The notes beneath the pieces are model-generated. The model worked only from the letters and a program-made list of their open reading frames with translations, did no database searches and was not told where the DNA came from. Made by a program: the position numbers and the translations under genes. 41,862 nucleotides of DNA from contig JANQRR010000037.1 of the NCBI GenBank assembly GCA_028284465.1, forward strand, positions 1-41,862. The letters run 5' to 3'. Shown in pieces: positions 1 to 6,649 of this stretch. This DNA is from Gammaproteobacteria bacterium. GTDB lineage: Bacteria > Pseudomonadota > Gammaproteobacteria > JAJFKO01. Positions within the stretch are counted from its first letter, which is position 1. Each line of letters begins with the position of its first letter.

Positions 1-80
1 TCCTGAGAAATATCGCGCCAGGGATGGTGCTGATTGACGGCCGTAGTCGGATGAGGAGCGCAAGGATGAAGCAATCTTTG
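1..80. other. Non-coding left edge with GGA-loop hairpin
   Basis: No gene is visible. Positions 15-30 can fold into a short hairpin with GCGCCA and TGGTGC arms around a GGGA loop. Two more GGATG words follow at about 48-53 and 64-68. GGA in a hairpin loop is the shape bound by CsrA/RsmA regulators, and the hairpin block at 18628-18738 looks similar. The element runs off the left edge, so its extent is unknown. Confidence 0.3.
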
Positions 81-381
81 GAGCAACAAAAAATATCCTG
101 CCCCTCTGGGTCACCTTAATGCTTCACCACCACTAAAAATACCATCTACTAAATTAATAATGGCCGCAGTTACCCATCAATCTCAAAAATAAAGCCATCC
201 CAGAGCAACAAAAAATATCCTGCCCCTCGGGGTCACCTTAATGCTTCACCATCACTAAAAGTACCATCTACTAATAATTAATAATGGCCGCAGTTACCCA
301 TCAATCTCAAAAATAAAGCCATCCCAGAGCAACAAAAAATATCCTGCCACTCGGGGTCGCCTCTAATGCTTCACTAATTTA
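81..381. repeat. Tandem repeat, two 122-124 bp units plus a partial third
   Basis: Units begin at 81, 203 and 327, each opening with GAGCAACAAAAAATATCCTG. The first two are nearly identical over their full length, differing by a few substitutions and a 2-base insertion. The third diverges after about 50 bases. Each unit contains a small CCC/GGG hairpin (CCCCTCGGGG in copies 1-2). No reading frame is conserved through the units, and with no spacers this is not a CRISPR array. It ends about 30 bases before the toxin-antitoxin promoter. Confidence 0.85.
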
Positions 382-412
382 ATGAAAAAAATCATAATTA
401 AGGAGCCAAATC

Positions 413-442
413 TTGATTTTTTGTCCCTGTTATGACTATAAT
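413..442 (+). promoter_or_regulatory. dinJ-yafQ promoter
   Basis: A sigma70-like promoter is visible: -35 TTGATT at 413-418, an 18-base spacer, and a perfect -10 TATAAT at 437-442. The predicted transcription start near 449 lies about 30 bases before the dinJ ATG at 479. This argues against the longer reading frame that would use the TTG at 413 as a start. Confidence 0.65.
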
Positions 443-454
443 ATAGCTATATTA
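439..454. promoter_or_regulatory. Palindromic operator over the dinJ -10 box
   Basis: TAATATAGCTATATTA is a perfect 16-bp palindrome that overlaps the -10 box and the predicted transcription start. DinJ-type antitoxins dimerise through a ribbon-helix-helix domain and repress their own operon at such palindromes, so this is the likely autoregulatory site. The sequence symmetry is observed; the binding is inferred. Confidence 0.6.
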
Positions 455-478
455 GATAAACTATTTGGGCTATTAACT

Positions 479-751
479 ATGGCTATGAGAACAGATACCG
501 TAAGAGCTAAAGTAAGTCATGAAACAAAAGTTGGTGCAGAACTTATCCTCAATGGGTTAGGGCTATCAATGTCTGATGCAATCAATCTTATGCTTATCCA
601 AGTTAGAATAAAAAAAGGATTGCCTTTTGATATTTCTTTCCCTCGTGAACTCAATGAAGAAACAAAAAAAGTCCTTGAAGATAGTATTAAAGGCAAGCAT
701 CTAAAAACATTTACTAATACAGATGAGCTTTTTAAAGATCTAGGAATATAA
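479..751 (+). CDS. dinJ: RelB/DinJ-family antitoxin
   Basis: A 90-aa antitoxin of a type II toxin-antitoxin pair. The N-terminus (MAMRTDTVRAKVSHETK) is a typical ribbon-helix-helix DNA-binding segment. The motif LGLSMSDAINLMLIQV and the following GLPFDISFP are characteristic of the DinJ/RelB family. The C-terminal half would wrap and neutralise the YafQ toxin encoded next. The ATG at 479 matches the family N-terminus and lies downstream of the promoter at 413-442. An upstream in-frame TTG at 413 has a nice AAGGAG before it but would overlap that promoter. The stop codon shares one base with the yafQ start, which indicates translational coupling. Family assignment is secure; the start is fairly secure. 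Confidence 0.88.
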   Translation: MAMRTDTVRAKVSHETKVGAELILNGLGLSMSDAINLMLIQVRIKKGLPFDISFPRELNEETKKVLEDSIKGKHLKTFTNTDELFKDLGI

Positions 752-1023
752 TGATCATAATAAAAAGAACAACTCAATTCAAACGTGACGTAAAGCGTAT
801 GTTAAAGCGTGGAAAAGATGGAAATAAACTACGAGAAATTATATTAACACTTGCTAATCACAAAACATTATCTAAAAAATACCGTGATCATGCTCTTAGC
901 GGCAATTACAAAGGAACACGCGAGTGCCACATTGAACCAGACTGGTTGCTAATTTACACATTATCAACTGATTCGATCTATCTTGAACGTACTGGAACAC
1001 ATGCTGATCTTTTTAAAAAATAA
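751..1023 (+). CDS. yafQ: YafQ-family mRNA interferase toxin
   Basis: A 90-aa RelE-superfamily endoribonuclease that cleaves mRNA on the ribosome. The residues known for E. coli YafQ catalysis (H50, H63, D67, H87, F91) are all present with a constant offset of three: H47, H60, D64, H84 and F88, within ECHIEPDWLLIY and RTGTHADLF. The toxin therefore looks active. It starts within the antitoxin stop (TAATGA), so it depends on dinJ translation. No terminator is evident before the convergent rimI. Confidence 0.9.
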   Translation: MIIIKRTTQFKRDVKRMLKRGKDGNKLREIILTLANHKTLSKKYRDHALSGNYKGTRECHIEPDWLLIYTLSTDSIYLERTGTHADLFKK

Positions 1024-1094
1024 AATCGTGAATTATTTATAAGGCATGGTGATGGAACGAATTTCAATATTCGTGTTAGCATGGATTTTTCACA

Positions 1095-1559
1095 TTATTT
1101 TAATTTTAACATCATGACTTTCGCATCCTCTCGACCAATATTATTAGCAGTCTGATAATATTGTCGACGAATATTAACTTCTTTAAATCCTAATTGCTGA
1201 TAAAGCGCAATTGCTGCAACATTTGAAATCCGCACTTCAAGAAACAATTCGCTAACGTTATATTGTTTGAGTACTTTAATTAAATGCTTCATAAGTTGTC
1301 GTCCATAACCTTGACGTTGTGCTGTAGGTTTAATTGCAATAGTTAATAGATCAGCTTGCTCACCTGCCATTGCTATAAATGCATAACCAATAATATTATT
1401 ATTTAATGTTAAAACGTGATTACTGTAATCAGCATCTAAACATTCTTGAATTTGTTGTTTACTCCAAGGATTTATTTGGCTAACTTGCTCAATTGCAGCA
1501 ACCTCATCAACATCACTTAGCTGCATCACTCTTATTTTTACATTTAAAATATCACTCAT
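1095..1559 (-). CDS. rimI: RimI-like ribosomal protein S18 alanine N-acetyltransferase
   Basis: A 154-aa GNAT acetyltransferase. The acetyl-CoA binding motif A is seen as QRQGYGRQLM. The RimI signature EVRISNVAAIALYQQLGF is nearly textbook, and the C-terminal R-R-x-Y-Y motif (IRRQYY) is present. RimI transfers an acetyl group to the N-terminal alanine of ribosomal protein S18. The start at 1559 has GGAAGA about 10 bases upstream. The gene stands alone between the toxin-antitoxin operon and an unknown gene; in many gammaproteobacteria rimI is linked to tsaB, which is not seen here. Confidence 0.88.
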   Translation of the reverse strand: MSDILNVKIRVMQLSDVDEVAAIEQVSQINPWSKQQIQECLDADYSNHVLTLNNNIIGYAFIAMAGEQADLLTIAIKPTAQRQGYGRQLMKHLIKVLKQYNVSELFLEVRISNVAAIALYQQLGFKEVNIRRQYYQTANNIGREDAKVMMLKLK

Positions 1560-1809
1560 ATGATTATATTTCTTCCAAAATAATTTGCAAAGTACATATT
1601 ATATACTATCATTGAAAATAATTAGTTTAAAAATAAAGTTATTTAGAGGAACGTCCAAGCATCTTAAAAATAACAAACAATACATAATAAATAGTAAAAC
1701 AAAATGGAATACAATATATTGTAAGTTTATTCGACTATTTATTATCAATTCTTGTTTAGATCCTTGGTAATTCCTCTTTAAAAAAACAACAACATCGAGG
1801 AGAAGGATC

Positions 1810-2919
1810 ATGACTCGTAAAAAAGAAAATATATTTGTTTCTCCACAATTAAAAAAACAACTTGAAGCTTACATTGTGGCTAACACTACTGCAAAAGGAG
1901 GTTTGAAAAAATCTAATATACCAAAACAACTAGTTGATAAAGGTCGTGAAGTAAAAGAAACTTTTCAAAAGACTGTACAAGCGATGCAGACAGTGTGGCA
2001 AAGCAATAAATCAGCTGCACAAGCCAAGCTTCTTAACAAAGCTACTGGTGAAGACAAAAAAATTACTCTCTTACATTTTATTACCACCACTGATAAAGAA
2101 GAAGACATTACAAAACTCAATCATAAGGATAAAACAGCATACCAATTATTTATAAAACCTTACATTGAGAAAAATGTTAATAAAGGAATCCAACAGCAAC
2201 ATACAATTTTTCATGTTGAGAAAAATCCAAATATCTACCTAATTACCTCAAGTGCGCATTGTAAAAAAATACATACTATTTCTCGAGCGAGTCAGCAACG
2301 TTATCGAAGTATTTTTGGCAAATGCTTAGCAAAACTCGGCATGAATGGTAAAGTTGTCTGTACTGAAGTAACCTTTCAACTCCCTGAAGGAAAACCCAAA
2401 ATCACTATTAATATAACCCAAGAAATGCAAAATTGTTTCTCCGAAATACGTCGTTCTGCCAATGGCTTACCTAACCGTTCACGAATGATTCAAAACTTAG
2501 ATAAATTTGATACGTTAATAAAACAACAATGTAACAATGTTGAAGATGAAGAAACTATATTCTACCTATATTCAAAAGTCTTTAATCATTTACTTAGCCA
2601 ACTTAATATAAAAGAATTAAATAAACTGCTTAAAAACTTTAGTAAAGAAAAAATATTAGTACACTTTTTTGGTTATGATAGAAACAGCTTAATTTCAGAA
2701 GGAGATAACACAATCTCAAAAAAAGTTCTTGCTGAATTATTTGCTAATAAGATCCTTCGCTATCTCGATGACATCTCTGATATTAAAGAGCAGCGAGAGC
2801 AACATAAAGAAGAACCCAAACCTACTACTGTAGCAATTGATCATACTGCGCTTGTAGGAGTTAAAAAAGGTGGTATTAACTCAGCAGACCTTAAAGGACT
2901 TACAGCAGTACGACTTTGA
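1810..2919 (+). CDS. Hypothetical protein, effector-like
   Basis: A 369-aa protein I do not recognise. It is soluble, with no signal peptide or membrane segment. It is lysine-rich at the N-terminus (MTRKKENIFVSPQLKKQL), has several predicted helical stretches, and a low-complexity charged linker at about residues 325-340 (KEQREQHKEEPKP). The tail ends in VKKGGINSADLKGLTAVRL. A strong GAGGAGAAGG ribosome-binding site lies before the ATG. The 250-base leader (1560-1809) is AT-rich and holds no other gene I can support. Size, composition and isolation resemble secreted effectors of Legionella-like bacteria, but no domain supports that. Confidence 0.55.
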   Translation: MTRKKENIFVSPQLKKQLEAYIVANTTAKGGLKKSNIPKQLVDKGREVKETFQKTVQAMQTVWQSNKSAAQAKLLNKATGEDKKITLLHFITTTDKEEDITKLNHKDKTAYQLFIKPYIEKNVNKGIQQQHTIFHVEKNPNIYLITSSAHCKKIHTISRASQQRYRSIFGKCLAKLGMNGKVVCTEVTFQLPEGKPKITINITQEMQNCFSEIRRSANGLPNRSRMIQNLDKFDTLIKQQCNNVEDEETIFYLYSKVFNHLLSQLNIKELNKLLKNFSKEKILVHFFGYDRNSLISEGDNTISKKVLAELFANKILRYLDDISDIKEQREQHKEEPKPTTVAIDHTALVGVKKGGINSADLKGLTAVRL

Positions 2920-3002
2920 AGATGGTATAATGATGGAGCTGAGACTCAAGTAACTATTTTTGTGTTAATATCTCCATAATTTGGCTAAAAAACGGGGTAA
3001 AC

Positions 3003-3560
3003 ATGGGACATCGATTATCAAAAATTTATACTCGTACTGGCGACGCAGGGATCACTGGGTTAGGTGATAATACTCGTGTCGCTAAAGATGACCTCCGCGT
3101 TGAAGCCTATGGCACTATTGATGAATTAAATAGTGCTGTAGGCTTAATTTTAACTTGTGCTGATTTATTGCCTAAGATCCAAAAAGTACTTACTAAAGTG
3201 CAACATGAATTATTTGATATCGGTGGTGAATTGTGTATGCCTGGCTATCATGCGATCACTGCTGAGCATACTAATCATTTAGAAAAAGTACTTGATGAGC
3301 TTAATGAGGCGCTACCACCTCTTAAAGATTTTATTTTGCCTGGCGGTAATTTAGTTGCGGCAAACACTCATATGGCACGAACGATTTGCCGCCGTGCGGA
3401 ACGCAGGCTGGTGAGCTTGCACCATCAGCATCCTGTTAATACCGATGCGCTTAAATATATTAATCGATTGTCAGATCTCTTATTTGTTATTGCTCGTGTG
3501 GTTGCACGAGAGAATGGTAAAAATGAAGTTTTGTGGGATCATAAACGCGAAAAAATATGA
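3003..3560 (+). CDS. PduO-type ATP:cob(I)alamin adenosyltransferase
   Basis: A 185-aa enzyme that transfers the adenosyl group of ATP to cob(I)alamin, giving adenosylcobalamin. The PduO-family ATP-binding loop YTRTGDAGITGLGDNTRV is at residues 9-26, and the second signature RTICRRAERRL is near residue 128, followed by DALKYINRLSDLLFV. Length matches the family. The product is the cofactor needed by the class II ribonucleotide reductase at 32355-34640, so the two genes are functionally linked although 29 kb apart. The ATG at 3003 follows a GGGG-type ribosome-binding site. Confidence 0.92.
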   Translation: MGHRLSKIYTRTGDAGITGLGDNTRVAKDDLRVEAYGTIDELNSAVGLILTCADLLPKIQKVLTKVQHELFDIGGELCMPGYHAITAEHTNHLEKVLDELNEALPPLKDFILPGGNLVAANTHMARTICRRAERRLVSLHHQHPVNTDALKYINRLSDLLFVIARVVARENGKNEVLWDHKREKI

Positions 3561-3602
3561 TTTTACCAGGCTCAAATCCTTATTGAATATGCCAAATACA
3601 AT

Positions 3603-3640
3603 ACTTGCGCAAACTGGCATTTTTGCCATTTCGCGCAAGT
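3603..3640. terminator. Bidirectional terminator between pduO-type gene and lpdA
   Basis: A long stem-loop: outer arms ACTTGCGC (3603-3610) and GCGCAAGT (3633-3640), inner arms TGGCA (3615-3619) and TGCCA (3624-3628) around a TTTT loop. It sits between two convergent genes and is followed by a T-rich run (TTTGATTTGG). The symmetry suits termination from both sides. Confidence 0.7.
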
Positions 3641-3661
3641 TTGATTTGGATTGATTATTAA

Positions 3662-5107
3662 TTACTTTTTGTCAGTTTTCTCAGGTTTTTTTGGCATATA
3701 CAAATCGGTGATAGTACCTTCAAACGCTTCAACTGCCATACAAATTGTTTCCGATAAAGTTGGATGTGGGTGAATGGTTTGCGCTATATCAACGGCATCG
3801 CAACCCATTTCAATCGCTAAAGTTGCCTCACTGATCAAATCACCTGCGTTGGTACCAGCGATCAAACAGCCAAGAAGTCGATCGGTCTTTTTATCAAAAA
3901 TAACTTTTGTTAAACCTTCATCACGTCCATTACTCAATGAGCGCCCACTAGCTGCCCAAGGAAAAGTTGCTGTGCCATAATCTAAACCTTGTTCTTTCGC
4001 TTGGTTTTCAGTGATCCCGGTCCAGGCAATTTCTGGATCGGTATAAGCTACTGAAGGAATGGTGCGTGGATCAAAATAACGTTTACCATTGCCTTCACCT
4101 GCAATTACTTCAGCAGCAACTCGCCCTTCAGGAATAGCTTTATGCGCTAACATTGGCATCCCAGCAATATCACCAATCGCATAAATATGAGCTACGTTAG
4201 TACGTTGTTGTTTATCCACTGGAATAAATTTACGATCATCTACTTTAATACCCGCTTTTTCAGCAGCAATGCTATCACCATTAGGACGCCGCCCGACTGC
4301 ACATAAAATTCGATCAAAGCGTTGTGGTTTATCCGGTGCATGCTTGCCTTCAAAGGTGACATACAAGCCATCTTTTTTCGCGTCAACTTTAGTAACTTTG
4401 GTACTTAACATAATGTTTTCATAACGTTTATCAATGCGACGAAATAACGGTTTAACAACATCTTTGTCAACCCCAGGAATAATTTGATCCATCATTTCAA
4501 CAATTGTGATCTTTGCTCCTAAAGCATGATACACCGTCGCCATTTCTAAACCGATAATACCACCACCTAGCACCAGCATGTTGCAATCAGTTTGTTCTAA
4601 TTCTAATGCTCCTGTGGAATCTATAATGCGCGGATCATCAGGTAAAAACGGTAACATTACTGGGCGAGAGCCTGCTGCAATAATTGCATTAGCAAATTTA
4701 ACTTTAACGTCTTCTTTGTCACCTTTAACTAGAATTTCATGCGGTGAAATAAATTCGCCAACGCCATTAACAACGGTAACTTTACGTTGTTTAGCCAGCA
4801 TGTTTAAACCACCCGTGAGTTTTTTCACTACACTGTTTTTCCACGCAACCAATTTTTCAGGTTCAATGGTCGGCTTAGCAAAACTCACTCCATGCTTGTT
4901 AAGATACTCTGCTTCGTCAATCACTTTGGCGACATGTAATAATGCTTTTGATGGAATACAACCAACATTCAAACATACCCCACCTAAGTTAGGATAACGT
5001 TCAATCAATACGGTTTGTTTACCTAAATCTGCAGCACGAAATGCTGCACTATAACCGCCAGGGCCACTACCCAATACGGCTACTTCAGCTTGGATCTCTT
5101 TAGTCAT
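3662..5107 (-). CDS. lpdA: Dihydrolipoamide dehydrogenase (E3)
   Basis: A 481-aa FAD flavoprotein that reoxidises the dihydrolipoyl groups of the pyruvate dehydrogenase complex with NAD+. The N-terminal FAD fold is GSGPGG (13-18). The redox-active disulfide is C45/C50 in GGVCLNVGCIPSK. A second Rossmann motif VLGGGIIGLE binds NAD, AIGDIAG closes the FAD site, and the C-terminal HPHPTLSE supplies the catalytic histidine and glutamate. It is the last gene of aceE-aceF-lpdA, 35 bases after aceF. It may also serve other 2-oxoacid dehydrogenases. Confidence 0.96.
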   Translation of the reverse strand: MTKEIQAEVAVLGSGPGGYSAAFRAADLGKQTVLIERYPNLGGVCLNVGCIPSKALLHVAKVIDEAEYLNKHGVSFAKPTIEPEKLVAWKNSVVKKLTGGLNMLAKQRKVTVVNGVGEFISPHEILVKGDKEDVKVKFANAIIAAGSRPVMLPFLPDDPRIIDSTGALELEQTDCNMLVLGGGIIGLEMATVYHALGAKITIVEMMDQIIPGVDKDVVKPLFRRIDKRYENIMLSTKVTKVDAKKDGLYVTFEGKHAPDKPQRFDRILCAVGRRPNGDSIAAEKAGIKVDDRKFIPVDKQQRTNVAHIYAIGDIAGMPMLAHKAIPEGRVAAEVIAGEGNGKRYFDPRTIPSVAYTDPEIAWTGITENQAKEQGLDYGTATFPWAASGRSLSNGRDEGLTKVIFDKKTDRLLGCLIAGTNAGDLISEATLAIEMGCDAVDIAQTIHPHPTLSETICMAVEAFEGTITDLYMPKKPEKTDKK

Positions 5108-5142
5108 TATTTACCTCATTTAAGAATCAATAGATATTATTG

Positions 5143-6402
5143 TTATAAAATCACTTTACGAATATCTGAGAGATATCCTACTAATAATTGCGAAAATCTA
5201 GCTGCATCAGCGCCATCAATCACGCGGTGATCATACGACAATGACAATGGCAACATCAAGCGCGGCACAAATTCACCATCGATATAGATCGGTTTGATCT
5301 GCGATCGTGACACACCCAAAATAGCAACTTCAGGCATATTAACAATCGGCGTAAATGCTGTACCACCAATCCCACCTAAGCTAGAGATAGTAAAACATCC
5401 GCCTTGCATATCACTTGGCCCTAATTTCTTTTCCCTGGCTTTTAAGCTAACTTCGCCTAGTTCCTGTGCTAGCGCTAAACAGCCTTTTTGATCCACATCA
5501 CGGATCACTGGAACTACCAAACCATTTGGCGTATCAACTGCAACTCCAATATGAAAATATTTTTTCATCACTAAATTTTCGCCGCTAGGATCTAACGACG
5601 CATTAAATAAAGGATAATCTTTTAATGCAGCAACTACTGCTTTCATAATAAAAACTAATGGCGTTAAACGCACACCTTGTTTTTCTGCAAATACTTTTTG
5701 TTGTTGGCGAAAATTTTCGAGCTCAGTAATATCAGCTTCATCAAATTGAGTAACATGAGGCACGGTAACCCAATTACGTTGTAAATTAGCACCACTTAAT
5801 TTTTTGATCCGTGATAATGGCTGTACTTCAATCTCACCAAATTTGGTAAAATCAACTTGTGGCGGCGGCGCTATACCTGCTGGCATCGCAGCCCCACCAA
5901 CGCCATGTGATTTCACAAAATTTTCGACATCTTCTTTAACAATACGACCTTTGCGACCAGAACCACTTACTAAATCTAAATTAACATCTTGCTCGCGCGC
6001 TAAACGACGCACGCCTGGCCCGGCATAAACATCACTGCTAGCAGTAGTTGCGGTAGCAGTTTCTGGTGTAGGTTTTGTTTCAGGTGCTGCAGATTTAGTT
6101 GCTTTAGCCGCGGCTGGTTTTTCTGCTTTTTTGGTTTCTTTTGCAGGCGCTGGTGCTGCTTGTGCGCTTTTAAGTTTTAAGATCAAACCACCTTCAGATA
6201 TTTTATCACCAACTTTAACTTTGATTTCGGCAACTTCGCCGGCAAACGGTGCGGGAATATCCATCGACGCTTTATCACTTTCTAATGTGATTAGAGGATC
6301 TTCTTTCGCGACTGTATCACCTACTTTTACTGCCACTTCAATTACATCAACATTGTCAGCACCACCGATATCAGGCACCACTACATCTGTTACATCTGCC
6401 AA
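5143..6402 (-). CDS. aceF: Dihydrolipoamide acetyltransferase (E2)
   Basis: A 419-aa E2 core subunit of pyruvate dehydrogenase. It has one lipoyl domain (lipoyl lysine in ESDKASMD), an Ala/Pro/Lys/Thr-rich linker, a peripheral-subunit-binding domain (VRRLAREQDVNLDLVSGSG) and a catalytic domain ending in the active-site motif SYDHRVIDGADAARF. E. coli AceF carries three lipoyl domains, so this is a short form. I chose the TTG at 6402: it gives MADVTDVVVPDIGG, the usual family N-terminus, and has AAGGAGG eight bases upstream. The frame stays open 21 codons further to an ATG at 6465, but that extension lies inside a dispersed repeat and is not family-like. Confidence 0.93.
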   Translation of the reverse strand: MADVTDVVVPDIGGADNVDVIEVAVKVGDTVAKEDPLITLESDKASMDIPAPFAGEVAEIKVKVGDKISEGGLILKLKSAQAAPAPAKETKKAEKPAAAKATKSAAPETKPTPETATATTASSDVYAGPGVRRLAREQDVNLDLVSGSGRKGRIVKEDVENFVKSHGVGGAAMPAGIAPPPQVDFTKFGEIEVQPLSRIKKLSGANLQRNWVTVPHVTQFDEADITELENFRQQQKVFAEKQGVRLTPLVFIMKAVVAALKDYPLFNASLDPSGENLVMKKYFHIGVAVDTPNGLVVPVIRDVDQKGCLALAQELGEVSLKAREKKLGPSDMQGGCFTISSLGGIGGTAFTPIVNMPEVAILGVSRSQIKPIYIDGEFVPRLMLPLSLSYDHRVIDGADAARFSQLLVGYLSDIRKVIL

Positions 6403-6411
6403 TTTCCTTCC

Positions 6412-6543
6412 CTCCTTAATAACTTCGTCTTTTGGTCCAGAGCGTCGTTGCAGGGATTCTTTCACTCAGTCATTTACTTTTATGTAAACTCCGTTCGTGA
6501 AAGAATCCCTGCGCCTCGCTCTGAACCAAAATACTCGTTCTTA
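6412..6543. repeat. Imperfect inverted repeat element between aceE and aceF
   Basis: Left arm about 6416-6465 and right arm about 6497-6543 are imperfect reverse complements of each other; the innermost 18 bases (CAGGGATTCTTTCAC and complement) match perfectly, around a 31-base loop. The outer 32 bases (6412-6443) are identical to 32193-32224 in front of gadB. The layout looks like a small non-autonomous mobile element. Lying in the aceE-aceF spacer, it would form a strong RNA stem-loop just before the aceF ribosome-binding site. Confidence 0.75.
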
Positions 6544-6612
6544 ATAATTTGTGTCTTTTAACTCAGAGTTCATTTATTGTCATTGCGAGGAACTTTGTTC
6601 CGAAGCAATGAC
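6528..6612. repeat. Dispersed repeat copies ending in a GTCATTGC hairpin
   Basis: 6537-6585 is a diverged copy of the repeat at 32193-32240. It runs into a hairpin at 6579-6612 with arms GTCATTGC/GCAATGAC and inner arms GGAAC/GTTCC around TTT. This hairpin belongs to the CATTGCGAGGA family found at six other places in the window. In the aceE transcript it lies just after the stop codon. Confidence 0.7.
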
Positions 6613-6649
6613 GACATCCTTTCACTCCCAAAATACATGCTGCTATTCA

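Noticed and set aside
81..381. CRISPR array
   Set aside because: The units are 122-124 bp and directly adjacent, with no short repeat and unique spacers.
413..478. TTG at 413 as start of the antitoxin, preceded by AAGGAG
   Set aside because: It would place the coding region over a good promoter (TTGATT-18-TATAAT) and a palindromic operator, and the added 22 residues are not DinJ-like.
1585..1811. Short open frames on both strands before the 369-aa gene
   Set aside because: AT-rich, no ribosome-binding site or homology; they shadow each other in a leader region.
6403..6465. Longer aceF with 21 extra N-terminal residues from the ATG at 6465
   Set aside because: The extension is encoded by a dispersed repeat; the TTG at 6402 has AAGGAGG and matches the family N-terminus.
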